From assembly GCA_022360655.1 (NCBI GenBank), contig JAKSCK010000272.1, positions 1 to 32,745 on the forward strand: a DNA stretch of 32,745 nt. Direction: 5' to 3'. This document shows positions 24,844 through 32,115 of this stretch, one piece after another. A program made the position numbers and the translations under genes. The stretch is from Spirochaetales bacterium. GTDB taxonomy: Bacteria; Spirochaetota; Spirochaetia; DSM-2461. The notes under the pieces are model-generated. The model searched no databases, had not been told where the DNA came from, and worked only from the letters and a program-made list of their open reading frames with translations. The first letter of the stretch is position 1. Every line of letters begins with the position of its first letter.

Positions 24844-25259
24844 GGATTACTCCTCAAATTCTCCGGTTCCTCTGCTGGAGTCAGCGCTGTCCAATCCAAA
24901 AGCGGAACCTCCATTGCTTTAGGAAGCAAGGGGGCCAATCGAGATTCCAATCGATACACATGCTCTTGATTCGCTTGAATCTGCAAAAGAAAGGGAAAAG
25001 CTTCCACTACAGACTTCTCAGAATCAAAACTTAAATAGGCTAGATATTCTCCTGGAGCAAGAGAAAGCTTGGCAAATTCCCCTGGTTTTAAGGTGAGGGA
25101 AAGCTGCTGATTAATCACCACATAAAAATCGGCACTGGTCCCCAGGAACTGGCGAGGCCGGACAAACACCACAGATCCTCCATCCTCATTCCCAAAGACG
25201 GAAAATGCTAAGAGACCCAATAGAAAAACAAAACACAAACGTTTCAATGATGAAAGCAC
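24840..25259 (-). CDS. Small secreted DUF2846-like protein, cassette copy 2
   Basis: A 139-residue protein with a Sec signal peptide (about 1-23, ending VFG). The mature part has VVINQQLSLTLKPGEFAKLSLAPGEYLAYLSF, a beta-rich pattern that resembles DUF2846 and other small carboxypeptidase-regulatory-like folds. It is the paralogue of the 27731-28147 product, which shares VVVNQQLDYKLGIGEYF and AGEYLVQVRF. Start is GTG at 25259 with AGGAGA five bases upstream, 9 bases after the pseudoprotease stop. No cysteine follows the signal peptide, so it should be free in the periplasm. A binding or inhibitor role toward the linked protease is only a hypothesis. Confidence 0.75.
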   Translation of the reverse strand: MLSSLKRLCFVFLLGLLAFSVFGNEDGGSVVFVRPRQFLGTSADFYVVINQQLSLTLKPGEFAKLSLAPGEYLAYLSFDSEKSVVEAFPFLLQIQANQEHVYRLESRLAPLLPKAMEVPLLDWTALTPAEEPENLRSNP

Positions 25260-25268
25260 AATTTTCTC

Positions 25269-26942
25269 CTAGGGAAAGGCCAAACCAATTCGAGGTTCAA
25301 ACACAATTTGAGATGTGTACAAACCTGGAGAAGACAAAGCCACAGGATAATGAACTCCAAGTTGAAGATTGAGCACTGGACAATCCCGGTAATGCCCAAT
25401 TTGAAAGTCTGATCCAAGCGCTATTTGGGGACGAAGAAGGAACACTTGAGGGAGAAAGTCCCATTCAAAACCAGCTCCAACAGCAAGATAGGGAGCAATA
25501 AATCCAAAAACATTTCCCTGGTGGGCCAGAGGTTGAAATCGCAATCCTCCATCCAACCAAAGGGCACCACCATGAAGGTACTTTGTGTTGGAAATCACAC
25601 TATGCCCTCCTCCAAAAGCGGTATAGAGGGCAAATCCTTTGGGCCAAATTTTTGCCAAAGTGATTTCTCCACCCAGGAAGGGGGCCTGAGCCTTCTTTCC
25701 CCCCAAACCTGCCCCCTGTCGGTAAACCATAGAAAAACCGCTCAAAAGAACATTCAAACCAGCCTTTCCTTCCCCCAGAAGAGGCCTTGTTTTGTGTTGA
25801 GGAAGGAGACGCCACATTCCCTGCTCTAAGACCCAATGGGTGAGGACTCGTTCTCCATTCAGCAATAAAATGCCATCACCTCTATCCGAATTGGTGATGC
25901 GAACATCCTCTACCTCAAGAGAAAAACCAGAGGAATTTTCTACTTCAGGTAAAACTTGATTATGAATCAGAGCAGCACGCATCATCTGGGATGAATCATG
26001 AAGAAAGTTTTCATCCCATTTCTGGCGTTCATCCCTCATCAGTTCCCCGCGCCACTGAAGTGCAGACCTCCACCCCAATGCCATCATCCCTTGATCAGAC
26101 ATCAAGGACTGCAATTTTTCTGGTGATTGTTCCATCATGCCCTGCACAAAGGCATTCACTTGATGCGTTAGTGCATCCTTCTGCGTGAATCCACCTGTGG
26201 CGGCATGCGTCACAAAATCCATCACCTGCTCTTCCAGCAGGGCCTGGGCACCTTCAGAACCACGGGATGCGGAAAGCATCATACCAACAGCCACAAATGT
26301 CCCATCAGACTGACGGACCAGGAGAGCTCCCCCACCAAATGGTCCAGCAATAGGGGAATCGTGCTCCACACGTCCCTCCCCTTTCAACGAGGTCAGAGAC
26401 GTGGAGGAAAGCATTTTCCCTTGAGCCAGATGCCACTCTGGACCACCATCGGCTTCACCAAAACCAGAAACCCAAATCTCACTTCCCTCTTGAAGAGCCA
26501 TGGATTCCCACTTCAGTACAGTCAATTTGGACTCATCCCCTCCTTCTAATCGAAGCAGCGCCAAGTCCTCTTTTTCTGAGACGGCCACAATGGGGGTATT
26601 TTTAAAAAACAATGAACGCTGCCCCGCCCTATCCAAGAATGTCACATCAACCGATTGGGCCATTCGGAGCAACTTTCCACTGGTGAGCACATACAGATTC
26701 TCATCATCACCAGGAACACGAAGGCAAATTCCAGAACCATAACGTTCTTTGATGAGATGAGAGAGCCCCAAGGCCATGGAATGATACAAGGTGCCCTCAT
26801 GAAGAGTCGCCCGTTCACGACTCACTTGAGTAAATTCAAGAAAGAAATGAGGCCGAACCAATGCAATCGAATCGCGCAATTCCGCAAAACATAAGGAAGA
26901 AATGACAAGAAACAGAAAACATGAACATAAAGCTCTTTTCAT
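25269..26942 (-). CDS. Predicted pseudoprotease with C-terminal barrel, cassette copy 2
   Basis: A paralogue of the 28159-29925 protein. Order: signal peptide (ends CFA), trypsin-like domain (about 25-235), a helical/alpha-beta linker (about 240-380) ending with VLEQGMWRLLP, and a beta-rich domain of about 165 residues that looks like a small outer-membrane barrel (ends RIGLAFP). Aligned with the active copy, the His position is Lys94 (TSGKLL for TNRHVV), Asp130 is kept (KEDLALLRL) and the Ser position is Gly207 (PIAGPFGGGALL for PIDGGNSGGPLL). It should bind but not cleave. Residue numbers count from an in-frame TTG at 26954; I prefer the ATG at 26942, four residues in. The frame is open, so it is under selection and is not a decayed gene. 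Confidence 0.85.
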   Translation of the reverse strand: MKRALCSCFLFLVISSLCFAELRDSIALVRPHFFLEFTQVSRERATLHEGTLYHSMALGLSHLIKERYGSGICLRVPGDDENLYVLTSGKLLRMAQSVDVTFLDRAGQRSLFFKNTPIVAVSEKEDLALLRLEGGDESKLTVLKWESMALQEGSEIWVSGFGEADGGPEWHLAQGKMLSSTSLTSLKGEGRVEHDSPIAGPFGGGALLVRQSDGTFVAVGMMLSASRGSEGAQALLEEQVMDFVTHAATGGFTQKDALTHQVNAFVQGMMEQSPEKLQSLMSDQGMMALGWRSALQWRGELMRDERQKWDENFLHDSSQMMRAALIHNQVLPEVENSSGFSLEVEDVRITNSDRGDGILLLNGERVLTHWVLEQGMWRLLPQHKTRPLLGEGKAGLNVLLSGFSMVYRQGAGLGGKKAQAPFLGGEITLAKIWPKGFALYTAFGGGHSVISNTKYLHGGALWLDGGLRFQPLAHQGNVFGFIAPYLAVGAGFEWDFLPQVFLLRPQIALGSDFQIGHYRDCPVLNLQLGVHYPVALSSPGLYTSQIVFEPRIGLAFP

Positions 26943-26984
26943 TGTGACATCCAAGGGGCGTGGGTTTATTCCTTCGGGTTGAAT

Positions 26985-27013
26985 AAGATATCACGTGTTT
27001 TTATGATTCTCAA
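26985..27013 (-). promoter_or_regulatory. Promoter of cassette copy 2
   Basis: On the minus strand, -35 TTGAGA (27013-27008, 5/6) and -10 TATCTT (26990-26985, 4/6) are spaced by exactly 17 bases. The predicted start is near 26978, giving a 5' UTR of about 36 bases to the ATG at 26942. The rest of the 26943-27126 gap has no gene. Confidence 0.5.
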
Positions 27014-27126
27014 TGCACGGCATCCTGCATATTTTGAAGCCTCACCCCCCCTCCTCACCAACTCCACAGTCCTCATCACATCTTGATAGAAAGGTCCTTT
27101 ATTAGGGGAGAGGCCCTAAAAATCGA

Positions 27127-27187
27127 CCCCGGCCTTCCGGCCGGGGGAAAGGAACCATCCTGTTGTCTTGGCGAGACAACAGGATGG
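27127..27187 (-). terminator. Tandem-hairpin terminator after cassette copy 1
   Basis: Reading the minus strand from the lipoprotein stop, the first hairpin is a perfect 14-base stem (27187-27174 with 27168-27155) with a 5-base loop. The second is CCCCGGCC-GGAA-GGCCGGGG (27146-27127) with a GNRA tetraloop, followed by TCGATTTTT. The second with its T-run looks like a true intrinsic terminator. Together they isolate copy 1 from copy 2. Confidence 0.7.
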
Positions 27188-27195
27188 GGGTGATA

Positions 27196-27741
27196 TTAAA
27201 GAGCTAAGGGCATCCTCTTTAGCGGAACAACATCAAAGGCGCTGGAATCAAATTTCGCGTCAAAATCCAAGTAATCCAAGAAATCATCAAAAGGCTGTTG
27301 ATAGGAGATAATCGTGTCACTTCTCCCCCAGAAGTCCTTCTCTTCACTCTCATCATACTTGATTTGCCCCAGGAACACGATGGTTCCTGGCTTTGCCTCA
27401 ATCACCGTCATCATTTCATAGGGGATAGAAACATAATACTTTGTGGTCGATTGATACCCATGAGTGGTGCCTTGGATTTGTTCAAGTCCCCATCGCCCTT
27501 CAGGAAGAGTACAAAGAGAGGGCGAACTTCCAGCCTTAAATCTCAAAACTTTTTTCTCTTGAGAATCATCAAGATTCACGAAAATCAAATCATGGTTAAA
27601 ACCTGAACAGTAGAATCCCAGCATGGGTTTACTCAAATCAAGTTCTCCATCCACATAAATGTCTCCACCATATTGTGTGGCACAGGAGGCAAATAACATT
27701 GAGGTTCCCAAAAGGAAGAAAAACAAAAACTTATGATTCAT
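27196..27741 (-). CDS. Lipoprotein of duplicated cassette, copy 1
   Basis: A 181-residue predicted lipoprotein; the signal peptide ends in a lipobox FASC (Cys20). The mature protein shares its motifs with the copy 2 lipoprotein: YCSGFNH, VNLDDSQ, TLPEGRW, EAKPGTIVFLGQI and VVPLKRMPLAL. I do not recognise a family. The ATG at 27741 has AGGAG seven bases upstream and overlaps the end of the DUF2846-like gene by 11 bases, implying coupled translation. A strong tandem-hairpin terminator follows its stop. Its pairing with an active protease-barrel protein suggests membrane-side assembly or control of that protease; this is inference. Confidence 0.82.
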   Translation of the reverse strand: MNHKFLFFFLLGTSMLFASCATQYGGDIYVDGELDLSKPMLGFYCSGFNHDLIFVNLDDSQEKKVLRFKAGSSPSLCTLPEGRWGLEQIQGTTHGYQSTTKYYVSIPYEMMTVIEAKPGTIVFLGQIKYDESEEKDFWGRSDTIISYQQPFDDFLDYLDFDAKFDSSAFDVVPLKRMPLAL

Positions 27742-28147
27742 GGGAAGCTCCTCTTAAATATTGGCATTCTTCAGCAGGCTTGTAGGAATCAAGATTCAAC
27801 TCATCCACAGCTTTACTCGTGATTCGCTTCATTAAAAAAGTGTCGCAGTTCAAAACATAAATCGAATTTTTTCCCGGCTCCACAGTGACAAGAAATGGGC
27901 ATGAACGAATATCCGAATCCTCAGGAAACCGAACTTGTACCAGATATTCTCCGGCCTCAATGTCCTGCTGGAAATACTCTCCAATACCCAACTTGTAATC
28001 AAGCTGCTGATTCACCACAACTTCCATATCTTTGAGATAGGTAATCACTGATTTGCTTCGAGCAATGGTCAAAGTTCCTGTTTCAGCAAAAAGGCTTGCA
28101 CCTATAGCTGTCAAAAGCAAAAGTCCAAAGACAATTTTTTTTCTCAT
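27731..28147 (-). CDS. Small secreted DUF2846-like protein, cassette copy 1
   Basis: A 138-residue protein with a Sec signal peptide (about 1-21, ending LFA). The mature part holds MEVVVNQQLDYKLGIGEYF and IEAGEYLVQVRFP, matching the copy 2 partner and resembling DUF2846-type small beta domains. Two cysteines in the mature part (in SCPFLV and NCDTFL) could form a disulfide; copy 2 lacks both. The ATG at 28147 has AAGGAA eight bases upstream and lies 11 bases after the protease stop. Periplasmic location is predicted. Biochemical role unknown. Confidence 0.77.
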   Translation of the reverse strand: MRKKIVFGLLLLTAIGASLFAETGTLTIARSKSVITYLKDMEVVVNQQLDYKLGIGEYFQQDIEAGEYLVQVRFPEDSDIRSCPFLVTVEPGKNSIYVLNCDTFLMKRITSKAVDELNLDSYKPAEECQYLRGASHES

Positions 28148-28158
28148 TATGAATTCCT

Positions 28159-29925
28159 TTAGAAGGCCAAGCCAATGCTGGGCTCAAGGCTCAAATAACG
28201 TAAATCAAGTCTCTCTACATCGCTGCCCATGGAAGAATCTAAAAGATTAGTTGTAATGCTGTATTTAGCTGTGAGGTCAATGGTGAGTAAAACTCCACCT
28301 CGCCCTTTTCCAAAGAGCATTTCCATTCCACCTGAGAGCATGGGGTAGGCCATCAGAGATCCACCATCACCAACAGCCATTTCTACACCACCACCAAGTC
28401 CTACATATGGGGCAAAGAAGGACATTTTTTCTGTTTGCTTAACAATGGGCTCATAGCGAACACACAGATCAAGCCAGCAACCAGAAGCTGTAAAAACACT
28501 GGATGTTGAGAAAGAATCTCCTCCTCTGAAAGGTATCGCAGCCCCCAAAGCAAGAGTTACAACCACAGGACCTGGGGTATACACATTCATGTAGCCCTCT
28601 GCACCAACGGAGTTTGCAACCTTGTAATTCCCAAATAAGGGCTGACGGTACATGATGGAAGCTCCATAGGCCCATCCCGTCCAATCGCTCTTATCTTCAT
28701 CGTCGCCAGCGGCTTTCTTCCGATTTTTAACCGCTTCCATCAGAGCATCGGTTTCTGGCATTTCCACAATGCGCCAGTTCCCCTGCTCCACAGCCCAGGT
28801 GAACTCCATTTCTTCCTCGAGAAGGCGAATCACACTGGTGGCCTGATTCTCATTCTCAGCAGAGAATTGACAGGAAATCAGTTCCACATCACCTTCTAAT
28901 TCTTCCAATTCCTCAGGAAGAATGAGGCGCATCAGAGAGTACTGCATGGTATCAAAGGCATCAGCATAGAAATCGGCATCAAAATCCCTCCGGCCCTCTC
29001 GTGAGAGGGTGCGACGGAAAGCATAGGCTGCATCCCAACCTGTTTCTAAAACTGCTTCATGAGAAATGAATCGGGAAAGGCTCCACACATTGGCCTCTTC
29101 TTTCCCCAATTCGTCCGCAAACAAATCACAACGTTCTCGAAGCGCATCACGGCTTTCTCGCTGCTTGGAAAGAAGCTCTTGGGTCATCTCCCCAATCACG
29201 GCTCCTGGAACAGCGAAATTGGTATTCTCTCGAGATCGGGCACTCCAAGTGTTCACACCAACAGCTCGAAATGCATCTCCCTCTTTCACAAGCAAAGGAC
29301 CGCCACTGTTGCCCCCATCAATGGGTGCAGAATGCTGAATCACATAGTCCAGACCAGGAGCCACTTCTTTGAGGGCACGGGATTGTTCATTGGATACATT
29401 TCCCTTGGCCAACTGCCATTCTGGATTTCCATTAATCAATCCAGGAAAACCTGCGGTCCAAACTTCGGTACCATCCGTTACCAAAGCACCATCCCATTCC
29501 AAGGGACGAATGGCCGAGTCTTCCAAACCTTCCAATCGCACTAAGGCAAGATCTTCATCATCAAGAACACCAATGACTGGACAGTCCTCCAACACAATGG
29601 AATCAGAACCATCGCGACGCTGAAATTCCACATCCACGGTGGAAGCCAAGGACACCACATGTCGATTGGTGATGAGGTAAAGATTCTCATCATCATTGGG
29701 GATTTGAATGCAGAACCCACTCCCATGTCCACCACCGTCAAACTGCCTGAGACCTTCTGCAAGAGCATCCAGAGCGGTGTCATCATAGGTTTCAATCACA
29801 TCAGCAAATTGATCAATGGTTCCCTCTGGATATTCCATTCGAACAATGGCCACAGAATCCATCAATCCGGCAAAAACTGGCGCTGAAAGCATCACAGCTG
29901 TGAAAAGAAGAACAAGACGTTTCAT
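28159..29925 (-). CDS. Secreted trypsin-like serine protease with C-terminal barrel, cassette copy 1
   Basis: A 588-residue secreted protease. Order: signal peptide (1-19, ending VFA), an S1/HtrA-like protease domain (about 20-250), a linker region (about 255-400) ending in AVEQGNWRIVEMP, a charged hinge (400-414), and a beta-rich domain (about 415-588) with alternating aromatic strands and a terminal Phe (SIGLAF), as in outer-membrane barrels. The triad is intact: His89 (TNRHVV), Asp125 (DDEDLALVRL), Ser207 (DGGNSGGPLL). No PDZ domain is present, unlike DegP. The predicted topology is an outer-membrane-anchored protease, with the catalytic part probably in the periplasm because the barrel is too small for a classical autotransporter. 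An SD-like AAGGGA precedes the ATG. It heads a three-gene operon. Confidence 0.87.
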   Translation of the reverse strand: MKRLVLLFTAVMLSAPVFAGLMDSVAIVRMEYPEGTIDQFADVIETYDDTALDALAEGLRQFDGGGHGSGFCIQIPNDDENLYLITNRHVVSLASTVDVEFQRRDGSDSIVLEDCPVIGVLDDEDLALVRLEGLEDSAIRPLEWDGALVTDGTEVWTAGFPGLINGNPEWQLAKGNVSNEQSRALKEVAPGLDYVIQHSAPIDGGNSGGPLLVKEGDAFRAVGVNTWSARSRENTNFAVPGAVIGEMTQELLSKQRESRDALRERCDLFADELGKEEANVWSLSRFISHEAVLETGWDAAYAFRRTLSREGRRDFDADFYADAFDTMQYSLMRLILPEELEELEGDVELISCQFSAENENQATSVIRLLEEEMEFTWAVEQGNWRIVEMPETDALMEAVKNRKKAAGDDEDKSDWTGWAYGASIMYRQPLFGNYKVANSVGAEGYMNVYTPGPVVVTLALGAAIPFRGGDSFSTSSVFTASGCWLDLCVRYEPIVKQTEKMSFFAPYVGLGGGVEMAVGDGGSLMAYPMLSGGMEMLFGKGRGGVLLTIDLTAKYSITTNLLDSSMGSDVERLDLRYLSLEPSIGLAF

Positions 29926-30140
29926 GTTTTTCCCTTTTAAAATTCATTTTTTGATCGTTAACATGATCACAATCACCCTAGCATGGGTGTTCAGAAGCGA
30001 CAAGCATGACCACTTGGTATTCATTTTTCAAAAGAAAACACCGCTCCCAAATTCATGATATAATCTCTGAGAATGGCCATCGCATTTCTAAAGTTCAATC
30101 ATCCAATTCATATGTCCCAAAGTGATTTTGATGGGGAATA

Positions 30141-30845
30141 TTAACGGCTGAGTACCTTCTTCACCCAAGAGGGAACCACCTGGGTGGCCAAACCATAATG
30201 CCCCTCATCAAAAGCGCCCCCAGATGTGGCCTCTAAATTCAATTCCACCCTATGGGCCCCCACCTGGCGAGCCAAATTCACAAAACCTGCAGCAGGATAA
30301 ACATTCCCTGAAGTTCCAATGGAAACAAAAATCCCACAGGCTTCCAAGGCCTTCTCAATCCGTTCCATTTCATAGGGGATCTCACCAAACCATACAATGT
30401 CCGGTCGCAATCCCCCAGCCCTTTGGCAATGGGAACACAGACTGGATTCCTTCATGTCGCCCTTCCAGGAACATCGTGCACCGCAATGGGAACAAAGGGC
30501 TGATGAAGCCTGACCATGCATATGCACCACATTTTGACTTCCCGCCCGTTCATGCAGATCATCAATGTTTTGGGTGATGAGTGTCACGGAACCAGGATAC
30601 TCCGCCTCCAATTGAGCCAAGGCATCATGAGCCCCATTGGGCGTCACATCTTGGAGTTGTCGCCGTCGAGCATTATAAAATTCATAAACCAAAGACGGAT
30701 TGCGGTGAAATCCCTGAACTGTGGCCACATCCTCCACCCGATGATCCTCCCAAAGCCCCGTATCCCCCCGAAAGGTTTGCAGGCCAGATTCCGCAGAAAT
30801 GCCAGCTCCTGTGAGAATCACAATGGATGGGAAATCATATGGCAC
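30141..30845 (-). CDS. Sirtuin NAD-dependent protein deacylase
   Basis: A Sir2-family enzyme of 234 residues that removes acyl groups from lysine using NAD. Numbering is from the GTG at 30845, chosen because GGAG lies six bases upstream and the fold starts at once; reading from 30905 would include a hairpin. Motifs are ILTGAGISAESG (10-21), FRGDTGLW, TQNIDDLHERAG (91-102), catalytic His110 (VHMHG), and a zinc site with Cys118, Cys121, Cys137 and Cys140. Tyr57 and Arg60 in EFYNARRR match the class III pair of CobB/SIRT5, so desuccinylation as well as deacetylation is plausible. It follows the aldo/keto reductase by 56 bases. The 215-base gap 29926-30140 has no gene. Confidence 0.92.
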   Translation of the reverse strand: MPYDFPSIVILTGAGISAESGLQTFRGDTGLWEDHRVEDVATVQGFHRNPSLVYEFYNARRRQLQDVTPNGAHDALAQLEAEYPGSVTLITQNIDDLHERAGSQNVVHMHGQASSALCSHCGARCSWKGDMKESSLCSHCQRAGGLRPDIVWFGEIPYEMERIEKALEACGIFVSIGTSGNVYPAAGFVNLARQVGAHRVELNLEATSGGAFDEGHYGLATQVVPSWVKKVLSR

Positions 30846-30873
30846 TTGGGACTCCTTGGGATGGTGAGAACAA

Positions 30874-30891
30874 CCCCGGCCTGCGGCCGGG
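30874..30891. repeat. GC palindrome between the reductase and sirtuin genes
   Basis: CCCGGCC-TGC-GGCCGGG (30875-30891) extends to ACAA...TTGT arms with one G-U pair. No U-run follows on the minus strand. It resembles the palindromes at 22204-22221 and 27127-27146 and may be a REP-like unit or an intercistronic stability element. Confidence 0.5.
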
Positions 30892-30901
30892 ATTGTACAA
30901 A

Positions 30902-31993
30902 TCACGCAGGATGGGCTGCAACAGCCGCTTTGAGTTCCTCAAAGCGCTCAAGAATGGGCAGATGCTGAGTACAAGCATCTTCACAGGCTCCGCAGGAGAT
31001 GCACTTATCCAACTCCTCAATGGAAGTGGCCCAATGCCATTTGAGCCGAGCCGCTGCGGATTCCCCACCAGCCAATTTCATATGATTCCAGGTTTCCATA
31101 AAAGCCCAAACGGGAATGCCCTCAGGACAAAGATCACAATACTTGCAGGTGGTGCATAAGGAATCAAATTCGGCTTCCACCCGGGCCCGTATCGTGGCAA
31201 TCTTTTCCTCAGAATAAGGCTCAAAACTCTCCATAGTGGCCACTGCCGTATCCACATCCTCATCGTTTCGGAATCCCACAAGGGACACGGTGATTCTGGG
31301 ATCGGAATAGAGGAAATGAAGAGCCGCCTCTAGAATGGACTGCTCGGGGCGGTCCTTGAGGAAGGAAAAAGTCTCTGGATTCTGGGGAATCAATCCCCCA
31401 CCCAGGGGATTCATCACCACCACGCCCATATCATTCTCTTTGGCAGCCTGAATTCCCTCTTGGCGGAAGGGGAAATTGATGGCGGAATATCCCAGAGTCA
31501 CCCCATGGAAATAGCCTTCTTCAATCACCCTACGAATATCAGCACCTGCCAAATGCGTGGAAAACACAGGATGACGAATCAGCCCCTCTTCATGGGCTTT
31601 CAAAATCGCATCCACGGCCCCGCCCGCTTTCCGTCGTTCCCAATCCTCAAGGGTGAGAACATACCAGCAGTTGTAGTAATCAATGGCATCCACACCAAGT
31701 CGCTCTAAGGAGCGTTCTAACTCCTCCCGTAAAACCGCACCATCCGCTTTATTGGATTTGGTGGAGATGGTGAACGGACGACCGGATTTTTTCATTTCCT
31801 TGATGGCCGCACCCATGATGATTTCCGATTGGTCTTCGCAATACCCTGGTGCTGTATCAAAATAGGTGATGCCCTTCTCATGGGCTCGAAGCACTGTAGC
31901 TGCTGATTTATCCAAATCATGTGGGGATTCGAAGCGCATGCCACCAAATCCCAGGGCCGTTGTGGGCCGTCCTTTGTATTCTCTTTGAATCAT
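30902..31993 (-). CDS. Aldo/keto reductase with C-terminal Fe-S cluster domain
   Basis: A 363-residue oxidoreductase. The AKR barrel (about 1-275) shows ALGFGGMRF (13-21), catalytic Asp46 and Tyr51 (FDTAPGY) and Lys79 (ISTKSN). The usual catalytic His position in IDxYxxH reads Trp110 (IDYYNCW). A ferredoxin-like tail has two cysteine sets: CTTCKYCDLCP (280-290) and CISCGACEDAC (331-341), predicted to hold two [4Fe-4S] clusters. This subgroup is common in anaerobes; its substrates are mostly undefined, and electron input may come through the clusters. The ATG at 31993 has a strong GGAGGA. It is probably co-transcribed with the sirtuin gene and divergent from the transporter. Confidence 0.9.
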   Translation of the reverse strand: MIQREYKGRPTTALGFGGMRFESPHDLDKSAATVLRAHEKGITYFDTAPGYCEDQSEIIMGAAIKEMKKSGRPFTISTKSNKADGAVLREELERSLERLGVDAIDYYNCWYVLTLEDWERRKAGGAVDAILKAHEEGLIRHPVFSTHLAGADIRRVIEEGYFHGVTLGYSAINFPFRQEGIQAAKENDMGVVVMNPLGGGLIPQNPETFSFLKDRPEQSILEAALHFLYSDPRITVSLVGFRNDEDVDTAVATMESFEPYSEEKIATIRARVEAEFDSLCTTCKYCDLCPEGIPVWAFMETWNHMKLAGGESAAARLKWHWATSIEELDKCISCGACEDACTQHLPILERFEELKAAVAAHPA

Positions 31994-32115
31994 AGAGTCC
32001 TCCCCGTGGAACTACGATACGCCCCTGGAGAGCTCTGATCAACTGTTTTGAAAAATCTCCTGTTTTAAGGCAATTTTATGAAGACCTGGATGACAGAGAT
32101 GCCACATCCCCAAGA

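Noticed and set aside
30059..30064. Perfect TATAAT with TGA before it, on the plus strand
   Set aside because: No matching -35 at 16-18 bases and no plus-strand gene downstream for about 2 kb. An antisense RNA to the sirtuin gene is possible but unsupported.
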